From positions 1,860,001 to 1,924,000 of the forward strand of contig NZ_JAPEPI010000002.1 of NCBI RefSeq assembly GCF_026340305.1: a stretch of 64,000 bases of DNA, given 5' to 3'. The translations under genes and the position numbers were made by a program. Each line of letters starts with the position of its first letter. The first letter of the stretch is position 1. The stretch comes from Streptomyces sp. NBC_01381. Its GTDB lineage: Bacteria > Actinomycetota > Actinomycetes > Streptomycetales > Streptomycetaceae. The notes beneath the pieces are model-generated. The model saw only the letters and a list, made by a program, of their open reading frames with translations. It ran no database searches and was not told where the DNA came from. This document shows, in pieces, positions 54,566-61,863 of the stretch.

Positions 54566-55045
54566 TCAAACGCCGGGCGGGTCTCCGTCGGGCCGGGGCG
54601 GCGGAGATGCCAGGAGCCTGGTCACCGCCCGCCCGAACATCCACCGTGCCGCCGGCCTCAACGCCCCGTCGCAGAAGGCCGGCATCCAGCGCACCCGCAG
54701 GTCCTCGCGCCAGGCGATGAGCGAACCGGCGGCTCCGGGGCGGGGGGACACCTCGATCTCCGCCCAGCCCGTCACGAACGACCCCCGCTTCTCAAGACGG
54801 CACACGCCCGCGCCGTCCGGGCCCGGCGGGCGCCAGACCACGACCTCCATGACGTCGTCGAATCCGATGCGGCGCCCGAGCCCCGTGCGCGCGACGAACA
54901 CCGTTCCTTCGCCCGTCGGCTGCGGCGTTCTGACGACGACCCGCGTCAGCGGGACCACATCGCCGTGCCGCTCCCACGCGGTGAGCCGCCGCCAGACCTC
55001 GCGGGTGGGCAGGGGCGATTCCTGGTCGATCCGGAAGAGAGCCAC
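54566..55045 (-). CDS. SRPBCC-family protein
   Basis: 159 residues with the polyketide-cyclase/START-like (SRPBCC) pattern: LPTREVWRRLTAWERHGDVVPLTRVVV at the start, FDDVMEVVVWRPP in the middle and a helical C-terminus (ALRPAARWMFGRAVTRLLAS). It could bind a hydrophobic ligand; the role is unknown. It converges with the hydroxylase gene. The gap and its own 3' end carry a short piece of the GGCGTTTGAGGA intergenic element. Confidence 0.8.
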   Translation of the reverse strand: MALFRIDQESPLPTREVWRRLTAWERHGDVVPLTRVVVRTPQPTGEGTVFVARTGLGRRIGFDDVMEVVVWRPPGPDGAGVCRLEKRGSFVTGWAEIEVSPRPGAAGSLIAWREDLRVRWMPAFCDGALRPAARWMFGRAVTRLLASPPPRPDGDPPGV

Positions 55046-55069
55046 CCGCCGATCCTGCCAGGCGGCGGG

Positions 55070-55870
55070 CTAGCGGTAGACCTTCCCCGGCTCCGCCTTG
55101 CCCGGCGCGAGCAGCTGCGGGACGGTCACGAAGACGAAGCCCCGCTTCTTCAGGCCGTCGATGATGCCCGGCACCGCGGGCACCGTGCCCTTGTAGATGT
55201 CGTGCAGCAGGATGATGCCGTCCCGCTCGGTCTGGTCGAGGACGCGCTTCTGGATCAGCGCGGAGTCGTTCGTCGTGTAGTCCTTGGCGGTGACGCTCCA
55301 GAGGATCTCCGAGAGGCCCTCCTCGCGGGAGATCTTGTTCACCTCGTCGTTGGTGCGCCCCTGCGGCGGGCGCATCAGCGTCGGCTTGTGGCCGATCAGC
55401 TTCTCTATTGCCTCGTTGGGCCTGCGCAGCTCCTCACGCGCCTCGTCGGGCTCGAGGTCGGTGAGGATCTTGTGCGACCAGGTGTGGCTCGCGACCTCGT
55501 GCCCCTCGGCGTCCATGCGCTTCACGAGCTCGGGGTACTTGGCTATGTGGTTCTTGCCGAGCGTGAAGAAGGTGGCGGGCACCTTCTCGTCCTTGAGGAT
55601 GTCGAGCAGCTTCGCCGAGTTCTCGCTCGGCCCGGCGTCGAAGGTCAGCGCGACGCACTTGGCCCTGCTGCAGTCGACCGTCCCCAGCTTCACCTGGTTC
55701 ACGGAGTTCGCGGCCGCGCCGCCGTCGCGGACGGTGCTGGGCGAGGTCGTCTCCAGCTTGGTGCACCCCGTGAGGGCCATGGCGAGGCCCAGGGCGGCCA
55801 CCGTCGTAAAGGTGGTGGTTGAAAGCAACCGGCTGGCGCGTCTCTTCATCTTGCTTTTCGAAGCGGGCAT
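55070..55870 (-). CDS. Lipoprotein polysaccharide deacetylase (NodB fold) with altered metal motif
   Basis: 266 residues from ATG 55870. A basic N-terminus, hydrophobic stretch and lipobox (MALTGC) indicate a lipoprotein outside the membrane. NodB motifs: TFDAGP (normally TFDDGP), SHTWSH, RPPQG and ILLHDI. The second Asp of motif 1, a metal ligand in most family members, is Ala here. It would remove acetyl groups from peptidoglycan or another glycan if active. I chose ATG 55870 because a TATAGT -10 box ends 6 bases upstream; ATG 55885 is an alternative. Confidence 0.87.
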   Translation of the reverse strand: MPASKSKMKRRASRLLSTTTFTTVAALGLAMALTGCTKLETTSPSTVRDGGAAANSVNQVKLGTVDCSRAKCVALTFDAGPSENSAKLLDILKDEKVPATFFTLGKNHIAKYPELVKRMDAEGHEVASHTWSHKILTDLEPDEAREELRRPNEAIEKLIGHKPTLMRPPQGRTNDEVNKISREEGLSEILWSVTAKDYTTNDSALIQKRVLDQTERDGIILLHDIYKGTVPAVPGIIDGLKKRGFVFVTVPQLLAPGKAEPGKVYR

Positions 55871-55876
55871 GCGATG

Positions 55877-55895
55877 ACTATACATAGCGTGTATA
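55877..55895 (-). promoter_or_regulatory. Leaderless promoter with overlapping operator, deacetylase gene
   Basis: On the minus strand, TATAGT (55882-55877) is followed by 6 bases and then ATG 55870, the layout of a leaderless transcript. The inverted repeat TATACA-TAGCG-TGTATA (55879-55895) covers the -10 box, so a repressor bound there would block it. No clear -35. Confidence 0.6.
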
Positions 55896-55933
55896 CATCG
55901 AGTGCATAGTGGGTCGAGGGGAGGCGGAGATGA

Positions 55934-55970
55934 GCGCCCCGAAGGGGCGCGGGGAACTGCGCGACCAGCC
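55934..55970 (-). terminator. Dispersed intergenic element (copy 2) with GCGCCCC hairpin, end of pepP
   Basis: GCGCCCC-GAA-GGGGCGC (55934-55950), then the reverse complement of the 25-base block also found near 13039. It lies 45 bases past the pepP stop and probably terminates it. Confidence 0.65.
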
Positions 55971-56014
55971 ACGACGCACCCGCAGTTGAGGCCGGCACTT
56001 CCCCGCGCGGAGCG

Positions 56015-57457
56015 CTAGTGACCCGGCATGAGGTTGCGCATCCAGCTCTCCACAGCGGCAGCGTCCCGCGGCAGGCCCGCCGACAGGTTCTCGTTGCCGT
56101 CGGCCGTGACCAGGAGGTCGTCCTCGATGCGGACCCCGATGCCGCGGTACTCCTCGGGCACGGTGAGATCGTCCGCCTGGAAGTACAGGCCGGGCTCGAC
56201 GGTCAGCACCATCCCCGCTTCGAGTACGCCGCCGACGTACTCCTCGGTGCGCGCCTGGGCGCAGTCGTGGACGTCGAGGCCGAGCATGTGGCCGGTGCCC
56301 GCCATGGTGAAGCGGCGCTGCAGCCCCAGCTCGAAGACCCGGTCCGGGGCGCCGTCGAGCAGGCCCCACTCGACGAGGCGGTGCGCGAGGTGCCGCTGCG
56401 CCGCGTCATGGAAGTCGCGGTAGGCGGCGCCCGGCTTCACCGCGGCGATGCCCGCCTCCTGCGCCTCGTACACCGCGTCGTAGATCTTGCGCTGGAGCGG
56501 CGTGAAGGTGCCGTCGATGGGGAGGGTCCTGGTGACATCGGCCGTGTAGAGGGAGTGGGTCTCCACGCCCGCGTCCAGGAGCAGGAGTTCACCGGGACGC
56601 ACGGGTCCGTCGTTCTGGTCCCAGTGCATGATCGTCGCGTGCTCGCCCGCCGCGCAGATCGATCCGTACCCGATGTGGTTGCCCTCCAGGCGGGCGCGGC
56701 GGAAGAAGGTGCCCTCGATCCAGCGCTCCGACGTGGCGATCGCGGTCGCCAACTCCCTTACGACATCGGTGAATCCGCGCACCGTGGAGTCCACGGCCTT
56801 GCGCAGCTCGCCGATCTCCCAGTCGTCCTTGATCAGGCGAAGCTCCGAGAGCGCCTCGTCGAGCTCGGCGTCGCGCTGCTCGTCGGTGGTCACCGCCGCT
56901 TCGAGCGCCGGGTCGTGGCCGCGCACGATGCGGGTCGGCACGGCGGATTCCGCCAGCTCGGCGGGGGCGTCGCGGACATCGCGGCAGGGCAGGCCGAGCA
57001 GCAGCTCGGACTCGGCGAGGCTGCGCCTGCGGCCCATCCACAGCTCGGCCGTCATGCCGGTCCAGAACTCGTCGCTGTCCCGGCCGTCGCGGGGGAGCTG
57101 GTACAGGTGCGCGTCATGGCCGCCGCCGGGGCGCGGTTCGAGGACCAGGGCGCAGTCCCTCGCCTGGTCGCCGGTCATGTGGACGTACGCGGAGTAGGGG
57201 CGGAAGGGGTAATGGCTGTCGTTCGAGCGGGTCTTGAGGTTTCCGGAGGGGATCACGAGGCGCTCGCCCGGGAAGCGTGCGGAGAGGGCGGCGCGGCGGC
57301 GGGCGGCGTGCGCGGACTGCTCGGCCGGGCGCAGGTCGCGCTGCTCGGTGTCGGCCCAGCCCGTTCTCATCAGGGCGGAGAGTTCTTCGGAGATGGCGGG
57401 GTAGAGGCCGTTCTTGCGTCCCTCGGGCCTGGGGGCGGGCTTCGTGGAATCGGTCAT
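56015..57457 (-). CDS. pepP: Xaa-Pro aminopeptidase (aminopeptidase P)
   Basis: 480 residues from ATG 57457, with AAAGGTGA upstream. The pita-bread metallopeptidase ligands are present: Asp in LLLLDAGVETHSLYTADVTR (two Asp), His in GTGHMLGLDVHD, Glu in LTVEPGLYF and Glu in VRIEDDLLV. It removes N-terminal residues preceding proline. It is divergent from the hydroxyproline operon, with 113 bp between starts, so it may help supply proline/hydroxyproline from collagen-like peptides; that link is inference from position. Confidence 0.93.
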   Translation of the reverse strand: MTDSTKPAPRPEGRKNGLYPAISEELSALMRTGWADTEQRDLRPAEQSAHAARRRAALSARFPGERLVIPSGNLKTRSNDSHYPFRPYSAYVHMTGDQARDCALVLEPRPGGGHDAHLYQLPRDGRDSDEFWTGMTAELWMGRRRSLAESELLLGLPCRDVRDAPAELAESAVPTRIVRGHDPALEAAVTTDEQRDAELDEALSELRLIKDDWEIGELRKAVDSTVRGFTDVVRELATAIATSERWIEGTFFRRARLEGNHIGYGSICAAGEHATIMHWDQNDGPVRPGELLLLDAGVETHSLYTADVTRTLPIDGTFTPLQRKIYDAVYEAQEAGIAAVKPGAAYRDFHDAAQRHLAHRLVEWGLLDGAPDRVFELGLQRRFTMAGTGHMLGLDVHDCAQARTEEYVGGVLEAGMVLTVEPGLYFQADDLTVPEEYRGIGVRIEDDLLVTADGNENLSAGLPRDAAAVESWMRNLMPGH

Positions 57458-57535
57458 CTGGTTCACCTTTCCTGCCAGGTATCGGTCTCGTCCGACTGCT
57501 CGTTCGCCACAGCCGTCCTGCCACCGTAGATACCC

Positions 57536-57564
57536 TTGGCCCATAAGGGAATATGTGACATAGT
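57536..57564 (+). promoter_or_regulatory. Promoter and operator of the hydroxyproline operon
   Basis: TTGGCC (57536-57541), 17 bases, CATAGT (57559-57564), then 6 bases to GTG 57571: a leaderless arrangement. The perfect palindrome TATGTGACATA (57552-57562) overlaps the -10 box and has the TGT-N-ACA form used by GntR-type regulators, fitting the GntR gene at 63901. Confidence 0.65.
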
Positions 57565-57570
57565 ACTGAT

Positions 57571-58737
57571 GTGACCAAGCGGCTGACCTGCGATGTTGTG
57601 GTTGTCGGCGCCGGGATGGTGGGCGCTGCCTGTGCGCTGTACGCGGCGCGTGCCGGGCTGTCCGTCGTCCTGGTGGACCGCGGTCCTGTGGCCGGAGGCA
57701 CGACCGGATCGGGCGAGGGGAATCTGCTCGTCTCCGACAAGGAGCCGGGTCCCGAGCTTGAACTCGCCCTGCTCTCCGGCCGGTTGTGGGCCGAGCTCGC
57801 CGCCGAGCCCGGCCTCGGCGCGGGCATCGAGTTCGAGGCCAAGGGCGGCGTCGTCGTGGCCTCGTCCGGTGAAGGGCTCGCGGCGCTCGGGGAGTTCGCC
57901 GCCGGGCAGCGGGCGGCCGGGGTGGACGCGCGCGCCGTCGCGGCCGATGAGCTGCGCGCACTCGAACCGCACCTCGCCCCCGACGCCGTCGGCGGCGTTC
58001 ACTATCCCCAGGACAGCCAGGTGATGCCGACCCTCGCGGCAGCCCAACTGGTGCGCATCGCACGGTCGTTGGGCACTGAACTGCGCACCGGCTGGACCGT
58101 CACCGCCGTGCTGCGCACCGCGGACGGCGCGGTCCGCGGCGTCCGCACCGACCAGGGGGAGATCCATGCCCCGGCCGTCGTGAACGCCGCGGGCACCTGG
58201 GGCGGCGAGCTCGCCGCCCTCGCGGGAGTGCGCCTCCCCGTCCTGCCCCGGCGCGGATTCGTCCTGGTCACCGAGCCGCTGCCGCGCATGGTCCGGCACA
58301 AGGTGTACGCCGCTGACTACGTGGCCGATGTGGCCAGCGGATCCGCCGCGCTGCAGACCTCACCGGTCGTCGAGGGCACGGCGGCGGGGCCGGTCCTGAT
58401 CGGGGCGAGCCGTGAACGGGTCGGCTTCGACCGGAGCTTCTCGCTGCCCGTCATGCGAGCCCTCGCGGCGGGCGCGACCCGGCTCTTCCCGTTCCTGGAG
58501 AACATCCGCGCGATGCGCGCCTACGTAGGCTTCCGCCCCTACCTGCCCGACCACCTGCCCGCCATCGGACCGGACGCGCGGATGCCGGGGCTGTTCCACG
58601 CGTGCGGGCACGAGGGCGCGGGCATCGGACTGGCCACGGGGACGGGGTACTTGATCGCTCAGGTGCTGGGTGGGGTGAGGCCGGATCTTGGGCTCGGTCC
58701 GTTTCGGCCGGATCGATTTGGCGAGGGGGTTTCGTGA
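57571..58737 (+). CDS. D-hydroxyproline dehydrogenase, DadA-like FAD subunit
   Basis: 388 residues from GTG 57571. DAO-type flavin fold: CDVVVVGAGMVGAACALYAARAG at the start, GTTGSGEGNLL, and the C-terminal LPAIGPDARMPGLFHACGHEGAGIGLATGTGYLIAQVLGG. In hydroxyproline operons this subunit, with a small [2Fe-2S] protein and an NAD(P)-type flavoprotein, oxidises cis-4-hydroxy-D-proline to the pyrroline. The 3' end of this gene has been copied several times downstream (see the repeat at 58642). Confidence 0.88.
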   Translation: MTKRLTCDVVVVGAGMVGAACALYAARAGLSVVLVDRGPVAGGTTGSGEGNLLVSDKEPGPELELALLSGRLWAELAAEPGLGAGIEFEAKGGVVVASSGEGLAALGEFAAGQRAAGVDARAVAADELRALEPHLAPDAVGGVHYPQDSQVMPTLAAAQLVRIARSLGTELRTGWTVTAVLRTADGAVRGVRTDQGEIHAPAVVNAAGTWGGELAALAGVRLPVLPRRGFVLVTEPLPRMVRHKVYAADYVADVASGSAALQTSPVVEGTAAGPVLIGASRERVGFDRSFSLPVMRALAAGATRLFPFLENIRAMRAYVGFRPYLPDHLPAIGPDARMPGLFHACGHEGAGIGLATGTGYLIAQVLGGVRPDLGLGPFRPDRFGEGVS

Positions 58738-59246
58738 CTGTGTGTGTCGTGCCCGTGGGCCGGGTCGGTGCCCGCCTGGGGTCGGCGGGTGGCGGCGTCT
58801 GCGCCAGCTCGGGGCTGGCGGGTGACGTCCGGTCGGCGGCGGCGCGGGGCATCGGGCCGGCCGCAGGTGCGGGGTGCTTGATTGCCGAGGTGGTCGGTGG
58901 GGTGCGTCTGGGCCTTGGGCTCGGCTCGTTCCGGTCCGATCGATTTGCGGAGGGGCTTCGTGAGCGTGCGTGTCATGTCCGTGGGTCTGGTCTCCGTCCG
59001 CTCGGGGCCGGCGGGCGGCACCGGTCGGTCGGCGGTCGCGATGGGTGTCGGGCCGGCTGCGGGGGCGGGGCGCTTGATCGCCGAGGGGGTTTCGTGAGCG
59101 TGTGTGTCATGCCGTTGGGCCGGGACCGTGCCCGCCTGGGGCTGGCGGGGGCGGGGCGCTTGACCGCCGAGGTGCTCGGTGGGGTGAGGCCGGACCTTGG
59201 GCTCGGTCCGTTCCGGTCCGGTCGATTTGCCGAGGAGGCTTTGTGA
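58642..59246. repeat. Array of four degenerate copies of the FAD-subunit gene 3' end
   Basis: The block beginning CTTGATCG, continuing through GGTGGGGTGAGGCCGGA and CTTGGGCTCGGTCCGTT to the ribosome site and GTGAGCGTGTGTGTC, occurs with starts at 58650, 58877, 59073 and 59159. Copies 1, 2 and 4 are nearly complete; copy 3 lacks the centre. Copies 1 and 4 contain real gene ends/starts. A 170-codon frame (GTG 58734 to TGA 59246) runs through the array and reads copies 2 and 4 in the FAD-subunit frame. I see no independent gene. Confidence 0.9.
58734..59246 (+). other. Open frame through the repeat array (doubtful gene)
   Basis: GTG 58734 overlaps the end of the FAD-subunit gene and the frame stays open for 170 codons to TGA 59246, which overlaps the next gene's start. 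Its sequence is made of duplicated gene-end pieces (LIAEVVGGVRLGLGLGSFRS and LTAEVLGGVRPDLGLGPFRS). It may be translated and keep the operon translationally coupled, but a folded product is unlikely. Confidence 0.35.
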
Positions 59247-59569
59247 GTAAGCGCGTCACCCCTATGGACCTGGTCCGCGCCCGCCCCGGGCCGGCGTACA
59301 CCGTCACGTTCGACGGCCGCGAGCTTCCCGCTCTGCCCGGTCAGACCGTTGCCGCCGCGCTGTGGTCGGCCGGCGTCGCCGCCTGGCGCACCACGCGGGG
59401 CGGCGGAGAACCGCGGGGCGTGTTCTGCGGGATCGGCGTCTGCTTCGACTGCCTGGTCACCGTCAACGGCCGCCCCAATCAACGCGCTTGCCTCGTGCCC
59501 GCCGCGCCCGGCGACGAGATCCGCAGCCAGGACGGGACCGGCCGCTCCGACACGGGCGAGGTGCGATGA
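59243..59569 (+). CDS. D-hydroxyproline dehydrogenase, small [2Fe-2S] subunit
   Basis: 108 residues from GTG 59243 (GAGGAGG upstream). Ferredoxin-like domain with cluster ligands C62, C67, C70 (FCGIGVCFDC) and C83 (QRAC). It transfers electrons between the two flavoprotein subunits. Its TGA overlaps the ATG of the next gene (ATGA at 59566-59569). Confidence 0.9.
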   Translation: MSKRVTPMDLVRARPGPAYTVTFDGRELPALPGQTVAAALWSAGVAAWRTTRGGGEPRGVFCGIGVCFDCLVTVNGRPNQRACLVPAAPGDEIRSQDGTGRSDTGEVR

Positions 59570-60972
59570 ACCTCGCCGTCATCGGCGCCGGTCCCGCCGG
59601 TCTCGCCGCCGCACTCGCCGCCGCGGACCGGGGCATTCGCGTACGCCTCGTCGACTCGGCCGCGCAGCCCGGCGGACAGTTCTACCGGCAGCCTCCCCAC
59701 GCCTTCGGCGCCCGGCGCCCCCAGGAGTTGCACCACCAGTGGCGGGCGTGGCAGCGGCTGCGGGACGGGCTTGCGAGGCATGTCGAAGCGGGGCGCATCA
59801 CGCACCTGGCGGAGCATCATGTCTGGTTTGTGGAGCGCCAGTTGGAACCGTCCGGCTTCACCGTGCACGCCCTGCTCGGGCCGGAGCAGGCAGAGCCCGC
59901 GACCGTGCGTGCCGACGCCGTGCTGATCGCCACCGGCGGATACGAGAAGGTCCTGCCGTTCCCCGGCTGGACGCTGCCCGGCGTGGTCACCGCCGGCGGT
60001 GCGCAGGCCATGCTCAAGGGTGGCCTCGTGCTCCCCGGACGCACCGCCGTGGTCGCCGGAACGGGACCGCTGCTCATGCCGGTCGCCGTCGGTCTCGCCG
60101 CCGCCGGGGCCGACGTCGCGGCGCTGGTCGAGTCCGCGGGGCCGAAGGGCTTCGCGCGGCACGCCGTGACCTTCGCCGCCCACCCGGCCAAGCTCGCCGA
60201 GGGTGCCTCGTATGCGGCTGAACTCCTGCGCCACCGTGTGCCGTTGCTGCCTCACCACACCGTCGTCGAGGCGCACGGGAAGGACAGGGTCGAGGCGGTT
60301 ACCGTCGCCGCGCTCGACCCTGCGGGGCGGGTCGAGGCGGGCACCGAGCGGCGCATCCCCTGTGACACGCTCGCCGTGGGGCACGGGATGCTGCCGCACA
60401 CCGACATCGCCGAGGCACTCGGCTGCCGGATCGTCGGACCGGGTGTCGCCGTCGACGCCGAGCAGCGCACCGACGTACCCGGCGTCTGGGCCGCCGGTGA
60501 GAGCACCGGCATCGGCGGAGCCGCCCTCTCCCTCGCCGAGGGGCATATCGCGGGGCGCTCCGCCGCCGCCAGGCTCCGGGGGCGGGAGCCCGACCCTCGC
60601 TCGTGGGCGGCGGCGGCCAAGTCCCGTACCAAAGCACGGCAGTTCGCCGCCGCTGTCGAAGCTGTGTACGCGCCGCCCGCACACTGGGCCGAGCTGCTGC
60701 GGGACGACACCCTCGTCTGCCGCTGCGAGGAGGTCCCCGCGTCGGCGGTCCGCGAGGCCGTCGACGAGCTCGGGGCGACGGACGCGCGGAGCGTGAAGCT
60801 CCTGACCCGCGCCGGCATGGGCTGGTGCCAGGGCCGGATGTGCGCGGCGGCCGTCGACGGGCTCACGGGTTGCGAGGCGACGTCCGCGCGCAGACCGTTC
60901 GCCCGACCGGTGCCGCTGGGGGTCCTCGCCAGGTCGGGCGAGGACGAGCCCGACCTGGGCCCGCCGGGGTGA
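59566..60972 (+). CDS. D-hydroxyproline dehydrogenase, NAD(P)/FAD-type flavoprotein subunit
   Basis: 468 residues. N-terminal FAD motif (AVIGAGPAGLAAALAAADRG), a second Rossmann motif (TAVVAGTGPLLMPVAVGLAAAG), the ATG-type WAAGESTGIGGAALS, and a C-terminal BFD-like [2Fe-2S] domain with CRCEE and CQGRMC. This is the same architecture as the alpha subunit of heterotrimeric hydroxyproline/octopine-type dehydrogenases. Its stop is followed at once by an 83-bp repeat array. Confidence 0.9.
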   Translation: MNLAVIGAGPAGLAAALAAADRGIRVRLVDSAAQPGGQFYRQPPHAFGARRPQELHHQWRAWQRLRDGLARHVEAGRITHLAEHHVWFVERQLEPSGFTVHALLGPEQAEPATVRADAVLIATGGYEKVLPFPGWTLPGVVTAGGAQAMLKGGLVLPGRTAVVAGTGPLLMPVAVGLAAAGADVAALVESAGPKGFARHAVTFAAHPAKLAEGASYAAELLRHRVPLLPHHTVVEAHGKDRVEAVTVAALDPAGRVEAGTERRIPCDTLAVGHGMLPHTDIAEALGCRIVGPGVAVDAEQRTDVPGVWAAGESTGIGGAALSLAEGHIAGRSAAARLRGREPDPRSWAAAAKSRTKARQFAAAVEAVYAPPAHWAELLRDDTLVCRCEEVPASAVREAVDELGATDARSVKLLTRAGMGWCQGRMCAAAVDGLTGCEATSARRPFARPVPLGVLARSGEDEPDLGPPG

Positions 60973-60979
60973 CCGCCCC

Positions 60980-61610
60980 TGAACCCGGCCGATGGCGCGA
61001 CGCACCTGCCCTGGCCGACGGTGGTGGTTGTCCCGGTTCTGGTCGAACGGCGATGACCGCCCCGGTTCTGGCCGATGGCACGACGCACCTGCCCCGGCAG
61101 AGGCGGCGGTTGTCCCGGTTCTGGTCGAACGGCGATGGCCACCCCGGTTCTGGCCGATGGCACGACGCCTCTGCCCCGGCCGACGGCGATCGCCGCCCCG
61201 GTTCTGGCCGCTGGTGCGACGCCCTCGGCCCTGGCCGACGGTGGTGGTTGTCCCGGTTCTGGGCGACGGCGATGGCCGCCCCGGCTCTGGCCGATGGTGC
61301 GACGCCCTCGCCCCTGGCCGACGGCGGCCGTTGCCCCGCCCCTGGGCGACGGCGATGGCCGCCCCGGTTCCGGCCGATGGTGCGACGCCCTCGCCCCTGG
61401 CCGACGGTGGTGGTTGTCCCGGTTCTGGGCGACGGCGATGGCCGCCCCGGCTCTGGCCGATGGCGCGACGCCCTCGACCCCGGCCGACGGCGGCCGTTGC
61501 CCCGCCCCTGGGCGACGGCGATCACCGCCTCGGCTCCGGCCGACGGCACGACGCCCCCGCCCCTGGCCGACAGCGGTGGCCGCCTCGCCTCCCGGCCGAC
61601 GGCATTGACG
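60980..61610. repeat. 83-bp tandem repeat array in the hydroxyproline operon
   Basis: GGCCGATGG (or a one-base variant) recurs at 60987, 61070, 61152, 61206, 61289, 61372, 61455 and 61538: spacing 83, 82, 54, 83, 83, 83, 83. Each unit reads roughly GGCCGATGGTGCGACGCCCT, CGCCCCTGGCCGACGG, then GGTTGTCCCGGTTCTGG and CGACGGCGATGGCCGCCCCG. Frames through it are open on both strands, but the 83-bp period shifts the reading phase each unit, so a protein repeat is not expected. The array fills most of the 890-bp gap inside the operon. Confidence 0.92.
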
Positions 61611-61855
61611 CCCCCGCCCGCACCCCCGTACCGAGCCGCCCCACACCGCACGGAACCGCACGGCACACGGCATTGACGCCCCCGCCCGCACCCCCGTACC
61701 GAACCGCCCCGCACCGCACGGCACACGCCACCGACGCCCCCGCCCCCACCCCCGTACCGAACCGCCCCACACCGCCTGGCCGACGCCACCGACGCCCCAG
61801 CCCCCACCCCCGTACCGCCCCACACCCCACGGAACCGCACGGCACCAGGAGAGGA
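61609..61855. repeat. 58-68 bp C-rich tandem repeat array
   Basis: ACCCCCGTACCG recurs at 61622, 61690, 61748 and 61806, in units reading GACGCCCCCGCCCGCACCCC, CGTACCGAACCGCCCCACAC and CGCACGGCAC. The strand is extremely C-rich. It runs up to the ribosome site (AGGAGAGGA) of the gene at 61864. No gene seen. Confidence 0.88.
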
Positions 61856-61863
61856 CCACGCAC

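Noticed and set aside
60980..61855. CRISPR array
   Set aside because: Whole units repeat with gradual divergence. There are no unique spacers between short identical repeats and no cas genes, so it is a tandem repeat.
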